Part shown: positions 34,046 through 45,515 of the stretch, piece after piece
Layout of the letters: each line of letters begins with the position of its first letter
How positions within the stretch are numbered: position 1 is the first letter of the stretch
Source: Branchinecta lynchi
Lineage: Eukaryota; Arthropoda; Branchiopoda; Anostraca; Branchinectidae
Direction of reading: 5' to 3'
Assembly: GCA_023053575.1 (NCBI GenBank)
Contig: JAKZAP010000016.1
Span: 8,800,046 to 8,864,045, forward strand
DNA length: 64,000 bases
Notes under the pieces: generated by a model
The model's input: the letters and a program-made list of their open reading frames with translations, nothing else
Databases searched by the model: none
What the model was told of the DNA's origin: nothing
Program-made: the position numbers and the translations under genes

Positions 34046-37000
34046 CTGCAAATTAAAGGAGTTTATCAACCAATTCCCAAATCACTGGGAATTTGTAAGG
34101 GGGTGGGGAAATCTTGGTGAATATGGTGCAGTGGAACTAAGAGATACTTATGAGCAAACGTCTGGTACAGAACTTTCAAACTACATTGGTAGTTAAAATG
34201 TATGACTGGTATCATCATCGACACCAGTGGATGAGTCATCAGTAAACGTTGGTATTTTTATATCCAAAGAAAAACGGCGATCTGCTGACACGAACAATTA
34301 TCAGCATGTAAAATTTAATTTTGTAAAGAGAGCACCGAGTGACTAGAAGCTTGACCGACCCGCAGCACGAAACCAGTTGTGTCTTTCCCTTGTCAGACGT
34401 TAGATACAATCTCTAGACTCATGGAAGATTCTTAAGTTCTTAGATTAAGATTCTTAAGAGTTTCGCGACCATGTTTAATCAGGGTCATATTCGCTAGAAA
34501 ACGGGAACGATGGAACAAATTTTTGAACGTTAAATGTGAGTATTATTGGCCGTTAAAAATGAGACTTTGGAACCTACCTAGCCTCTCCTCAATACAGACT
34601 TTGGGACCAGCCTAACCTCTCCCCAATTAGAAGGCAACACAAGACTTCTTCAGAGTGTAAAGAGACGCGCCAGATTATAGACGGCCTTAAGGACCTCCCC
34701 TACGAAGAAAGACTAAAAAATTCAAACTATCAACACTGGCATACCACCGCAGACGAGGTGACATGCTACTTACCCAAAAACTCTCCAATGACCCTAGACC
34801 TGCAGAAGTCCAATCAACCCCATACAAGAGGACACTCCAAGAAACTATCGAAAAGCCACGTGAAAACAAGAGTGCGTCAAATTCTTTTTACTGAAAGAGG
34901 TGTCAATGACTGAAATTCCCTCTCCGAGTCTACAGTGTCAGCCAGAGGTGTTACTAGCCAAAACGTTTGGGGGGGGGGGGACGAGGGATTTACCGACTGG
35001 CTGGTAATTTTTACCGACTTGTTCTGCAGAAAAACGACGTTTTCAACAACAAAAATGACATTTTTGGAAAAAATCGACTGATTTTCGGAAAAACCGACTG
35101 TTTTGAAGAAAAATCACGGTGCTTCGCGCCGCCTCGGTTATTTTTTACCGACTGTCCGACAGCATTGGGGGGGGGGGGGGGGGTCCCCCCCCCCAGTCCT
35201 GACGCCCCTGGTGTCAGCACCTTCGCACGAACATTTCAAGGAGTCACTTAATCGAGTGGTCATGCAAGGACTGGAAATACTACGGGGATGACCCAGACCA
35301 GTAACAGATGTCAGCCATCATCACTCACGGACGAACTACAGATCCACTGTGCCTTAATCACTCCTAAGTGCGAATTAAGGTTATTAATTATACTTTTGGT
35401 GTGAGAAAAATAATAGTAACAAACAGTATCAGGCTTCTTAGAGATATTTTTGTATCTCCAATACTCTAGATGACAATGTCTCGCCGATGCAGAATCTCTG
35501 GGTACCTGCGGAAGAAAGGAAGAAACAGTGTCAAAGCTGTGCTGACTCAGGATTTGAGTCATTCTGTTTGAGTCGTTATGGGACACGTTTACTCCTTCTT
35601 CCTGAGAATCGCTGGCGTGTTTTGGACTTCATATAGAGTATTCACATTTGACATGACTTTAAGCTAGAGCATTACTAATCATCTAAGATTAGTTTCAGGT
35701 TCTACTCAACTATCCCGAGCTTCGAGAATCTTTTATGCTGCGAACACATGACCAGCGTCGGGAGCTCACGGGCTTGAATTCTTGCCATGATTTACGGCAC
35801 CATCAGTTCCGAAAAAGTAGATTAGTTCTACTTTATGCTGGAAGTGGACAAATCCCGCGGGCAAAAAAACTCATCGGGCTATCCTCAGCATTAGCCGGAA
35901 AAACGGCCAATTTTGTTGGATTTCAAACAAATTAAAGAATAGTACCTTCTTCCTTCTTTCATGAGGAACTGCGGTAGATCCACAGTATAGTAGTTCCAGG
36001 ACCCTTCGGATATCCTCGAGAGCGGTATCAGCTAAGGTAATGCCAGCCTCAACATGCTCCGGTAGTCGACGGAGAATGTGCTTGAAACAAGAAAAAGGTA
36101 ATTATGCATGGAAACGTCGAATGATTTTTCAACGCAAGGCAGCGATAAAGCAAATTACCCATTCCCCGGACACGAGGAGGTAGTGACGACGGCAAGTCTG
36201 GTGTCAACAACCGCCTTAAAGCCGCTTTTACATTGACGGGTCGCTGCGATGCGCTGCGTACAGGTGGCGTAGCGTATCTTTCACACCTGCGCGACATGCT
36301 TTCACGCTGGACGTGTATTTACGTTTTGCTTTCTCGGTTTCTTATGCTGAATTCTCGTTTCTTTCTTCATTACTAGTTTTTCTTCATCGTTAGTAGGTCT
36401 TCTCCAGTTTGTCTTCAGAAACTTAAATTTTTCATTGATAAATCTGATTCGTGTGCGTTGCTTTTTATTTGTCTGCGTTGCGTCACCGCATACGCGACGC
36501 AGAGGTTGCGCAGCTCAGTGTAAAAGCCTCAACGCGTCAGTGTGAAGGCGGCTTAAGAACGTGTTTTAAAGGATGCGGTTGAAAAGCTCGTGGCTGGATA
36601 TCCGCCGCGATCAGTTGGTACCGCGTCGCAGTGTGCATTACATCAACTGGACAATTTACCTGACTATCTGGTTTGAGATGCTTCAGTTTCTCTGTAAAGT
36701 CAGTCGCTATCCACTAACATTAGTTGCGTTTTTGATCCAAATTGTCCTCGCGATTCTCCTATTTTGCGGATTTGGACTGTTCAGATGAAGTGAATTCTCC
36801 CTTTCTTGCGATTTTGTCAGAATCGAGAACGGGGAAAGCCTCGCGATTCTGCAGAATCGAGAATTTCCTCCGATGGTGAATTGTCGATTCTCCTCTCTCC
36901 GTTCTCCTCCCTGATTGGTCAACAGAGTTCGGGTGTTCAATATGCATATACACGTATACCGGGTTGCGACGTAGTTGCATTTTTGATCCGAATTCACCGT

Positions 37001-39377
37001 TCCGAATTCTTGCTTCTGAATTCTCGATTCTCGTACAAATTACCGTTTTTGCTCCTCTGACTTTTCCATTCTCGCTTTTGACAAAAACACTAATTTTGCA
37101 ACTCGTTCGCAACCCGATATAAGTGTTTATGCATATTGAGCACCCTTACTCTGTTGACCAATCAGGGAGGAGAACGCGGAGAGGAGAATCGAGAATTCGC
37201 CATCGGAGCAACTTCTCGATTCTGCAGAATCGTGAGGATTTCCCCGTTCTCGATTCTGACAAAAGCGCAAGAAAAGGAGAATTCACTTCATCTGAATAGT
37301 CAAAAACGCGAAATAGGAGAATTCGGATGAGAATCGCGAAGAGAATTCGGATCAAAAACGCAACTAGTATTTTTGTCAAAAGCGAGAATGGAGAAGTCAG
37401 AGGAGCAAAAACGGTAATTTGTACGAGAATCGAGAATTCAGAAGCGAGAATTCGGAACGGAGAATTCGGATCAAAAATGCAAGTATTCTGATGATGACAA
37501 TGATTAAGTTTTATTACCGCACTAGACAAGAAAAGGGAAATGACGCAGTGCAAAATGAAAAAGTAAAAAACTAAACTGAGCTTTCAATGACAGAGTAAAT
37601 ACAACAATAGCTAGAAGCTCATATGGCACTTGCAAATTTGGATGAGAGGATGAGTGGATATTTGTCAACTCGTGGTTCTGTAATCCTTTTTGAGCAAAAC
37701 CCTTGAGGCACAAATGATCATGGTCCCTTGCGGATAATGCAAACGTATCTTTCGGTCAAAAATATTTGTTCACTTTGCGTCTAGGATGCGCACTTTGAGG
37801 GCGCTGGAAATTCATTTTCAAGAAAAACCTGATGCAAAAATGATTTTGAATCCTTGGGGATCATAAAATGTACCGTTTGCTCAAAACTATCTATTGTACT
37901 TAGCAGGATGAGTACTTCAAAGGAATTGATTTGCAAAAAAACCTTGAGGCCATTAAAGGATGCACCCTTTTCTTAACTTTGTGGGTAAAACGCACACTTT
38001 TCGGGAACTAGGAATACATTTGTAAGCAAAACCCTTGGCACAAATGAGAAACATCAGAGGCATGTACTCTTCTCAGTTATCAAGTTTAATCACCGATTCG
38101 AAAGTTATAAATGCCCCGAGTTTCCAAATTTGTCCTCCCTCCATTCCCCCCCCCCCCTTTCCAAGTCAACCATGTCGGGTCCTAGCACATCTGGAAGTAC
38201 CTTAACTCGTGATCACCGTAATTCTGCACCTCCTACCAACCCCCCCCCCCCCCCCCCAGAGTACCCAGATCCGGCCCGGTCCTGTGAACGACGTACAGGG
38301 GTCGTATTTGTTCTTCCAAGGAAGTTTCATCCCGATCCCTCCACTCCGAGCGTGTCACAAGATTTCAGCCCCCCCCCTTCAACTCCCCAAAGTCTCCCGA
38401 TCCGGTCCGGACTTAAAATGGGACTTCTGAGTCACCAGGTCTTTCCACATGCAGGATCACGTTTCCTAAAGATCCGATCATCCATTCGAAAGATGTACTT
38501 ACCTCAAGATTCCGGAATCCCCTTCCTTGCATTTCCCCCACGATGGTCAGATCGGGGAAACGACTATTCTTCAGTCAATCTGGTCGTGTCCCTGGTATGC
38601 CGTCCAAGTTTCATCGTCCTAGCACATCTGGACGTACCTCATCTCGGAATTCCGGAACCTCCCTTCAACTCCCCCGCAGTGCGCTTGTTAAGTTCCTGCT
38701 TGTTGTGCTTGTTCTTCTCACCAAGTTTCATCCCAATCCTTCCACTCTGAGCGTGTCACACGATTTCCGGTTCCCCCCTCCAACTCTCCCCAAAGTGACC
38801 GGATCCGGTCCGGAGCTGAAATTGGGCATCTGAGACTTCGGATTCCCTTCCATCCACTCCCCCACGATGGCCGTATTGGGGTATTGACTATTTCCAAGTT
38901 AGTTTGGTCGGGCCTGACAAGTTTCATTGTCCTAGCACATCTGGAAGTAATAAACAGTGGACCGCGCAACCGACCGACAGAAAAGCGAAAACATAGCAAA
39001 TGTAACTTATCAGCCTAGTCAGATGTTGGCCAACCGTGACAAGCTCAAAACCAATCATAGCCCGATAGCAATTAATGGTTATTTCACAGCATATTCTCAT
39101 TTTTTTCTAAATTATGTCATACGCAAATTATGATAGACTTATCTCAAACTGACTAGTTTATCTTTTATCTTTTACTGTAGTTCTAAACATTCTTTCGAAA
39201 ATGCTGATTACTAACCTTTAAAAATTTGCTGTGAGCAGCAAGCACAAACTTGTGAGCCCAAATCTTGCCCTTGTCTGTAATAAAACAGAGGTCTTGGTAG
39301 GGACATTCCGGAAAACTGATTAGTCCTTGCTGAAGTGGTATGCAGTCCCCTTTCAATCTGAACTCAAGAGGAAACAT
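33089..39377 (-). CDS. BTB/POZ domain zinc-finger protein (three exons)
   Basis: Exons 39377-39216, 36080-35946 and 34045-33089 join in phase 0 at both junctions, giving about 417 residues. Residues 1 to about 115 form a BTB/POZ domain. It has the usual GKIWAHKFVLAAHSKFL segment, followed by the exon 2 helices (LEDIRRVLELLYCGS, IVELLDTLGI). A basic stretch at about 171-188 (KKRK, KRRK) may be a nuclear localisation signal. Three finger-like motifs follow: C-x2-C-x12-H-x3-C at 198-218, C-x2-C-x11-H-x3-C at about 235-254, and a classic C-x2-C-x12-H-x3-H at 380-400. A Ser/Asp/Pro-rich linker of about 125 residues separates the second and third. BTB-ZF proteins are nuclear transcription factors that dimerise through the BTB domain. 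I chose the ATG at 39377 because it begins the recognisable domain, but an acceptor at 39408 shows that 5' sequence or exons exist upstream. An AATAAA lies about 7 bases after the stop. Orthology is not assigned. Confidence 0.82.
34640..35251 (+). mobile_element. LINE ORF2 C-terminal fragment, interrupted by a hAT MITE
   Basis: Translated pieces show the standard tail of CR1/Jockey-like ORF2 proteins: DGLKDLPYEERLK, then LAYHRRRGDML in another frame, then a NDWNSL-like motif, SESTVSA and FARTF. Frameshifts and stops make it dead. It sits in the second intron of the BTB-ZF gene, on the opposite strand. Removing the MITE restores continuity across SA. Confidence 0.7.
34943..35210. mobile_element. 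hAT MITE family H3, intact ends
   Basis: CAGAGGTGTTACTAGCC at the left and GTCCTGACGCCCCTG at the right. Perfect 8-bp duplication GTGTCAGC (34935-34942 and 35211-35218). The 268-base body has G tracts inside both ends, repeated CGACTG/AAAACGAC blocks and GGTTATTTTTTACCGACTG. It is inserted in the dead LINE. Confidence 0.92.
35946..36080 (-). CDS. BTB-ZF exon encoding second half of BTB domain
   Basis: A 135-base, 45-codon exon flanked by a TTGTTTCAAG acceptor and a GTACTA donor. The product (HILRRLPEHVEAG onward) has the BTB pattern for dimerising helices. It is too short and too interrupted to stand out as an ORF. Confidence 0.8.
36216..36556. mobile_element. TTAA-flanked MITE (piggyBac-like)
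   Basis: TTAA (36216-36219), then AGCCGCTTTTACATTGACG. The inverse CGTCAGTGTGAAGGCGGC comes just before TTAA (36553-36556). TTAA duplication suggests mobilisation by a piggyBac-type transposase. It lies in the first intron of the BTB-ZF gene. Confidence 0.7.
36721..37483. repeat. Interleaved inverted repeats A-B-A'-B'
   Basis: Arm A (36721-36971) starts TAGTTGCGTTTTTGATCC and is inverted as A' (37111-37366). Unit B (36972-37092) starts TAGTTGCATTTTTGATCC and is inverted as B' (37367-37483). GAATTC and CGATTCTC recur throughout. A and B share termini, so they are probably two related MITEs, one inserted in the loop of the other, plus an inverted duplicate. Confidence 0.75.
37617..38995 (+). 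mobile_element. Family B element (B3)
   Basis: Left end GCTAGAAGCTCATATGGCAC; an internal section before 38080 is unlike B2. From about 38080 tandem core units (AAGTTTCATCCCGATCC, TTCCGG, CTCCCCCA) follow. The right side reads CGACCGACAGAAAAG, the tetranucleotide remnant. The terminal hairpin is absent. It lies in the first intron of the BTB-ZF gene. Confidence 0.7.
39216..39377 (-). CDS. BTB-ZF exon encoding first half of BTB domain
   Basis: This exon has 54 codons ending SKFLK at a GTTAGT donor. A good acceptor (TTTGCTTACAG) at 39418-39408 implies the transcribed exon begins at 39407. An in-frame ATG further upstream (about 39429) would add residues, but that part reads like AT-rich repeat. 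Confidence 0.75.
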
Positions 39378-39429
39378 CTTCAATCTTCCCAAGAAGTTCC
39401 CAGGAACCTGTAAGCAAACATTCTTCATC

Positions 39430-40740
39430 TGGAATAACTTAAAAACAAGGATGGCACTAGCTGCCAATATAGATGTAAAAAGCGTTGAAAAATTCAATCG
39501 AATATTCGCAAAACTGAAATATTTGGAGGCCTCTCGAAAACTGAGAATATTCCGAAAAACTGAAATGCTTCGCAAAATTGAAAAATACCGAAAAATTAAA
39601 AAATATGGCGAATTTTCGCAAGAAAAATGCAATTTTCGGGAGTCTGTGCCCCCTCACTACGCAATCATGTTCAACAGGAACATAGGAAGCCGATTCTTTG
39701 TAGCTTTGATGGATAACTGGGGATGAGTCAGGTTAGTCAAGGGTTGCGCTGCATTGCATTTGAAAGCCATTAGATTGGGATTGAGCTAGGCTACGAAGGA
39801 TACGTATGATGAAGAAAGAGTTTTTATTTGTAACTGGTGATTATAATTTATTTGATTACTACGTTAGAAAAAACAGGATCGGCAGGGGAGGGGCCGCGGT
39901 TTCGTATCCGGAAGACGGAAATTCTTGTTTGTCCTGCGAACTAGATTCTTGAACTGATTGAACTTGACGAACATCAGAAATAACCTACTGTAGATTAAGC
40001 TTAGCAGAAAGGATGTTTGGCATATTTAGAGGGGTTTCTCAAGCCATGAACTTCTCACAAGCGAAACAATGGGAACAGCCTCGAATAAGGACTTCTTACT
40101 AGGTCTATTCATTATTCTTAAGGGGGAGGGAGGGGAGGTTACAACGGGACTCGAAACTCATTCGTTTGCGCATTTGACAATGTCTTCAATGGAAATTATA
40201 TGTAAAAAAAATCCATCGTAGACTGAAAACTGAGAAATGGGGGTTGTAGGTCCAGGCTTTGTTTACAATACAAACGGATTCTGATCAGCAGAAACGAATT
40301 CTGCGTAAAACCAATTCATCTAGCCGTCAATGTTCTGAACCCTTTGTACAGAGGAAGTGACCTGAGTCTTAGTGAGCAAACTGCTGACACAGAGTTGATC
40401 TGCTCACTTGCAGAGAGGTACTTCTGATAAAGTTACACGGTGTGAGAGCATAACCTTGACTGAGTTCCTCAGTTGTAGTCTGACACAGATGAAAATACTT
40501 ACAGACACAATACTAGAGCTCAGCATCTTATTTTTCAGCATTTTTTTTTCAATTTTTCGGCAAATATTCGCAATTTTTGCAAGATGAATTAAGGTATTGA
40601 AATTTCACGTTTATAGCTGCCAATGACTTTTAAATTTAATTCTGCAGTCAACCTTGATTTTCACTCTTAGCAATTGTTCTACCACTTCATACGAAAGTGT
40701 GATATTTCACTTCTTAGTTGTAGTAAAGAGACAGTGTGCA
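39430..40740. other. Upstream of the BTB-ZF coding exon; mostly unrecognised
   Basis: 39440-39650 is built from short AAAACTGAAATAT/CGAAAAATTG-type repeats. The rest is unique-looking. Non-coding 5' exons of the BTB-ZF gene may lie here but cannot be read. Confidence 0.3.
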
Positions 40741-40941
40741 AGTGGGGGGGGGGGGGGGGGGGGGGGGGTTGTGAAAACAATCATTTTTTTTCTGAAAATC
40801 AGTCGACTTTTTTTTTTCAAAACTGTTGTTTTTATCTTGAAAACAGTCATTTATTTCTGTAAAACGGTTGGTAAGAATTACCAGCCAGTCGGTAAATGCC
40901 TTGCCCCCCCCAAAAAAACATTTTGGCTAGTAACGCCTCTG
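40741..40941 (-). mobile_element. hAT MITE family H3 copy, one end lost
   Basis: It begins in a 24-base G tract and continues with H3-type AAAATCAGTCGA blocks and CCAGTCGGTAAATG. It ends GGCTAGTAACGCCTCTG. The terminus on the G-tract side is missing, as in 1100-1370. Confidence 0.75.
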
Positions 40942-41004
40942 AGTGCCTTTACAGTGTGGGCTATGACTAGGTCACTCCTAAACCACAGAAGAGGATACCA
41001 CAAG

Positions 41005-42455
41005 CAGGGGCGTCGCAAGGGGGGGGGTGCAGCACCCCCCCACCTTTTTAAGATTCGGTAAAATTTTGGGCCGGAGGCCCGAAATTTTACTGAAACTGTT
41101 CGGTATTTTTTATATGGCAGAACTTTTCGATATATTTACGGGGATTCGGTAGTTATACAGAATCCTAAATAGGCTTTCTGTACAAATCTCTTCGGTATAA
41201 TGATCGGGATTCGGTATAATTGCCAGTATTCGGTAGTTATCACGAATTTGGTGAAAGTATTGACTGAAATCATTCGGAAATTTTTCGATTTTTCGATGCC
41301 GGAACTATTCGGTATATTCATGGAGATTCCGTAGTTACACAGAATCCCGAATAAGCTATTGGTTAAAAAGTATTTGGTATCATGATTGGGTATCGTGATT
41401 TCGGTATCATGATATAATTTCCAGGATTAGAAAGTTAACCACAAATCCTGACTTTGTTCCAGTTTCGACGAAAGTGTACCGAATATGAATATTGTTCGGT
41501 AGTCTTTCATTACTAAAACAATTCGGTATAATAACCGGGATACGGTAGTTATACAGAATCCCGAACATGCTATCGGTCTTAACTTATTCGGTACAATAAC
41601 TGGGATCCGGTAATTTATTCGTTATAATTGCCAGGATTCGGAAGTTACCACGAACCTCGAAACTCAGAAGAGGTGAGTAAAGCACTGGTCGAAGACAAAA
41701 GGGATGATATATGATATCATCGATAGTCCTTACTTTTATTTTGGATCCCAAAAAGAATATATAATGATAAATATTTCGAAAATTCCACCTGCAGCACTTT
41801 TTGTAATATTCTCTATTTTGTGAAAGGGCGCGTCATTTGACGGGGGGGGGGGGTTAAGCCAGTTTTAGGATTGAGATTTCGAAACATTGAAAGCTAGAAT
41901 CTGGATGGAAATTAAATTTGGCACGAAAAAGCAAAAAAAAATCTCGCCTGCGGCGCTCACTTTATGTGATCATGGCTATTATTGGCTAGACTACAGTAGC
42001 CGCTGCTGCCGGAACGTCGCTCCATCCGGTTTCTGGAACTTAATCAACAGCAATTTAATCAACGGTAAATGATAGAATTTGTAAGAGAAGAAGTTAAATT
42101 TTAGCCTACAAAAACAAATGGATTTCGAAAATTTCGCCTGCGGCGCTCGATTTAATTTTCTATTGGCTATAATAGATAGAAGCTGTTACTGCAATCATGC
42201 CCGGCAATATATTCTCCATGTGGGCTTCGCCAAAACGCCGCCTAATAGTTGGCTTATCGTATTAATATTTATGTATCGTGGCTTATCGTTATTGTTACTC
42301 TTCCTTCCTTTATTGTTACTCTTCCTACGTAATCGTTTCTGTTCCATAATTTAAAGCGCGAATTCTTAGTTGTAGGATTCGGTAAAATTTTTGAAAGATT
42401 CGGTAAAATTTTGGCTCTGCACCCCCCCACCGAAAATACACTTGCGACGCCCCTG
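41005..42455. mobile_element. hAT element family H1, intact ends
   Basis: CAGGGGCGTCGCAAG at the left and CTTGCGACGCCCCTG at the right. Perfect 8-bp duplication ACCACAAG (40997-41004 and 42456-42463). It is 1451 bases, with GGGCCGGAGGCCC near the left end and the ATTCGGTA series. It is non-autonomous. Confidence 0.92.
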
Positions 42456-42463
42456 ACCACAAG

Positions 42464-43380
42464 ACCATCCTTCCAGGCTTCGTACACCCTCTCATGGACC
42501 TAACACGCAAAGCAAGAAAAACCCGAAAACCAAGCTTATTCCCCCGCCAACAAAATCTTCAGACACATACCTAAATTCATTCGTTCTGTATTTCACTGTA
42601 CTTGATTTATGTTCGTTTCGTATTTCGTATGTTTTGGCTTGTGTAATTGCCAGTGGGTGGACACAACAGTAAATACTTACCCACATAATTCAGCATCTGC
42701 ACTGACAGTACTGTAGGATTGACCCAAAACATTTTATAGTTTATTAACATTTTTATAGTGTAAATATTTCCTGTAGCTCAAGCTCTGACTCAGATTCATA
42801 TTTGTCTGCCCTAAACTGATTTCATTTATTTTGACTACAGAGAAATAGCACCATATCTGATAAAAAAAATTATATTTCTACACCATCATCAGGGAAGAAC
42901 AACAAAATAATTTAACATTGGGGGGTATAGGGTTTCAACTTTGAAACTAAATTATCAGCGTTTGGTCATCATTCTAAGCCAGGGACTTGATGGAAATGTT
43001 AATTAAACTATTTCTTGATCGAATAATTCCATTTTTGCAATACAGTTTAAACGGAAGTGAGAGCTTGAAGGCTTTGAAGTTTGAAAACAAAAAACAAGTC
43101 TCAAATCTTATTGGTCAGTTATAAGATGTAATTAAAAAAACAACCAACAGGAAGCAGGATTCGTTTTTGTAGTGAATCTTTGAAGCCTTGAAGCTCTCAT
43201 TTCTGATGACACTTTTATACAAAGCTGTGATTATACTACTAAGACAAAGCCAGCAAAATATTTCCAATTATTTACAGGCTTAGAATAGTCATCCAACGTG
43301 GATAATTCAGTCTCAAAGCCGAAAGTCCTGTACTTCACAATCATTGGGTCATTGGGTATGCTGCAATCTCTCTATCTCAG
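42464..43380. other. No recognised feature
   Basis: Unique-looking AT-rich sequence. The first about 75 bases continue an open frame interrupted by the hAT element (see findings). Otherwise nothing is supported. Confidence 0.3.
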
Positions 43381-43383
43381 CTG

Positions 43384-43606
43384 TTCAGGAGGGGTATCCA
43401 ACCTCGAATTTATGTAACCTTAAACTTGGCCTTAAAATCCTACAAGGAAACTTCTGTGCAGTCCTAAACAGGTCTTAGGTCATTCAGTGTTTTCTTTCTT
43501 GACAGTAGGATTTTGTTAGGACTGCAATGTAATTTTTTTCAACCTATTTAGGCCAGGTTCAAGGTTGTATAAGTCCAACTGTTCAAAGTTGGATACCTCT
43601 CCTGTA
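43384..43606. mobile_element. MITE with CAGGAGRGGTATCCAAC ends
   Basis: CAGGAGGGGTATCCAACCTC at 43386 and GTTGGATACCTCTCCTG ending 43604. The interior has CCTACAAGGAAACTTCTG and TTCTTGACAGT, shared with 18830-19013. A lone left-type end also occurs near 43797 (ACAGGAGAGGTATCTGACCTC). Confidence 0.65.
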
Positions 43607-44207
43607 TTTCTGTTTTTCAGAAATTCAGACATTCTCCTTAGTAACAGAGTAGGCTACAATGTACAAAATCTCTCCAAGTTCAGGCTCAAGCTAGAAAAGT
43701 GAACATATTAAAACAGCTTGATGATTTACTTTGGTGCCATTTAATTTAGCCCCTTCCTTCAAAATTATCCAATGCAACAATATCAATGTTAGGTACAGGA
43801 GAGGTATCTGACCTCATTTTACACTACTGGAGCCTATACTATTTCTGTTGGTTTCTATTTCCGTACACACCCAACGGAATTAGTTTTCTAGCTTAGATCT
43901 GCTTTGGATGCACCACAACAACACCACAAACTAGTTAAAGCTGTTGAAAGATGTGTGTTTAAAATCATATTCACTGATAGATCTTTCTTAATCCAAATAT
44001 TTAGGCACTGTTGTGATGGAAATGAAATCAAGGCATCCCGGGTTGTTAAAGGACAAGAGAGTCTATGTTAATGTCTGTAAGCCAAAACAACAAAGATCGT
44101 TTAAAAGACTAAATGTTTTTCTTGTACTGAATTCAGGTGAATCATGTTTCATTCTAATAATTATGCAATTTGCTTTCACATTTTTCCGAGTACCTAGGGT
44201 TAAACAA
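43607..44207. other. No firm feature
   Basis: Unique-looking sequence apart from the stray MITE end near 43797. No coding frame recognised. Confidence 0.3.
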
Positions 44208-44571
44208 TAGTTGCATTTTTTGTCTCTGTTCTGTCCGCTGTTTTCTCTCTGTTTTATATTTTTCCTGTTTTTGTCAAAACACTGAACACTCTGTTTTTCA
44301 TTTTCCTGTTTTTGTAGGATGTTCCCTGTTCTCTGTTTCGCTGTCTGTTTTGCAAAAGCTGGATCCTAAAGTACGGTTGTTTTGGAATATAATTCGCGAT
44401 TCAACAGATTTTCCGCTTAAGACATGCTCAGGATCCTAAATTGTGTTTTCGTCAGAACAGCAACAAAACACTAAATACAGAACAGCATAAGCAAAACACT
44501 GTTTTTTTACCCAAACCAGACAAATGTGAACACAGAACACTGAACAGGAACCAGAGACAAAAACAACACTA
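44208..44571. mobile_element. MITE with TAGTTGCATTTTTTGTCTC ends
   Basis: TAGTTGCATTTTTTGTCTC at the left, and an imperfect inverse GAGACAAAAACAACACTA at the right. The arms are long and imperfect, built from CTGTTTT/AAAACAG and CACTGAACA. Termini are shared with the TAGTTGC group. Confidence 0.6.
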
Positions 44572-45413
44572 ATGATTAGTAGCCGGAACCAAAATCGGAC
44601 CAGCCGTAATGATAAGAAAGTCCCCAGAAAATGTTTGCCTCATCGTAGAAATTCACATACAGGCAACACAGCTTGCACTCTATTATCTCGGAATAAAACT
44701 GAAATGAAATGTATGGTAGATGCTGTCCTGACAGTCAAGAGGCAAAATATGACTTTTTTGAACAAACTGACCACAAATTTTCAAATCTGTGCTTTTTCTT
44801 TGTTTTGAAGCTGCTTTAAACAACTTGTCAAAAAGGGATTTTCTGGCTACTATTGATACTAAAGTAACTCTACCGTCTTCATCATTTTGTATTCAATCGA
44901 GTTAATTGGTTAAGGTTAGAATGAAAGGATCTTGTTTGAAAAGAAAGATATGTTTAACTAAAAATACTGAAGCAAAGTTTAGGCTATTTATCCAACATGT
45001 AAACCATTCAATTAGCTTCAATCTAGTATGTTTGTCAAATTTTTTGTTAATTTTTCAGTGTATATGAGCCATGTCTATACTACTGCCATATTTATGGTTT
45101 TATAGCCAAATCCAAAGCTAAACTGTTTACAAGCTCCCCTCAAGTTTAGATTAAACTTACTTATAATGTTTAAATCCTTCACAGCCTCTTACAGGCAGGA
45201 GAGACTAGGCCTGGCTCAGTCAGCTTTTCCGGTTTCCCGCCAACGGGCAACGTGTTATTTTGAAACTTGAAATTAACCGTTAGAATTTGAGAGAGCATAG
45301 AGTTAAAATACTTTTGAACGAAAGTTCTTCACCTTCGACTTAAGAAGAAAGAGAGTAATAATCAGCTTTTTTCTTTTTTGGCCAAATAATTTTAGTCCAG
45401 GATTCCCTCTAGG
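44572..45413. other. COPE upstream region
   Basis: No repeat recognised. The last about 200 bases before the COPE ATG are the likely promoter and 5' UTR (TTTCCCGCC at 45233, a CAACGGGCAACG patch). There is no TATA box I would trust. Confidence 0.35.
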
Positions 45414-45515
45414 ATGGCCAAACAAGAGAACAACGAAGATGAGCTTTATGAAGTCAAGTATGCCTTCTACTTGGGAAATTTTCAGAGCTGCATCAACGAA
45501 GCTCAAAAACTCAAG
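45414..45515 (+). CDS. COPE: COPE exon 1
   Basis: 34 codons from ATG to the GTAGGC donor, phase 0. The Ty3-type retrotransposon begins only about 100 bases into the following intron, in the same orientation as the gene. Confidence 0.9.
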
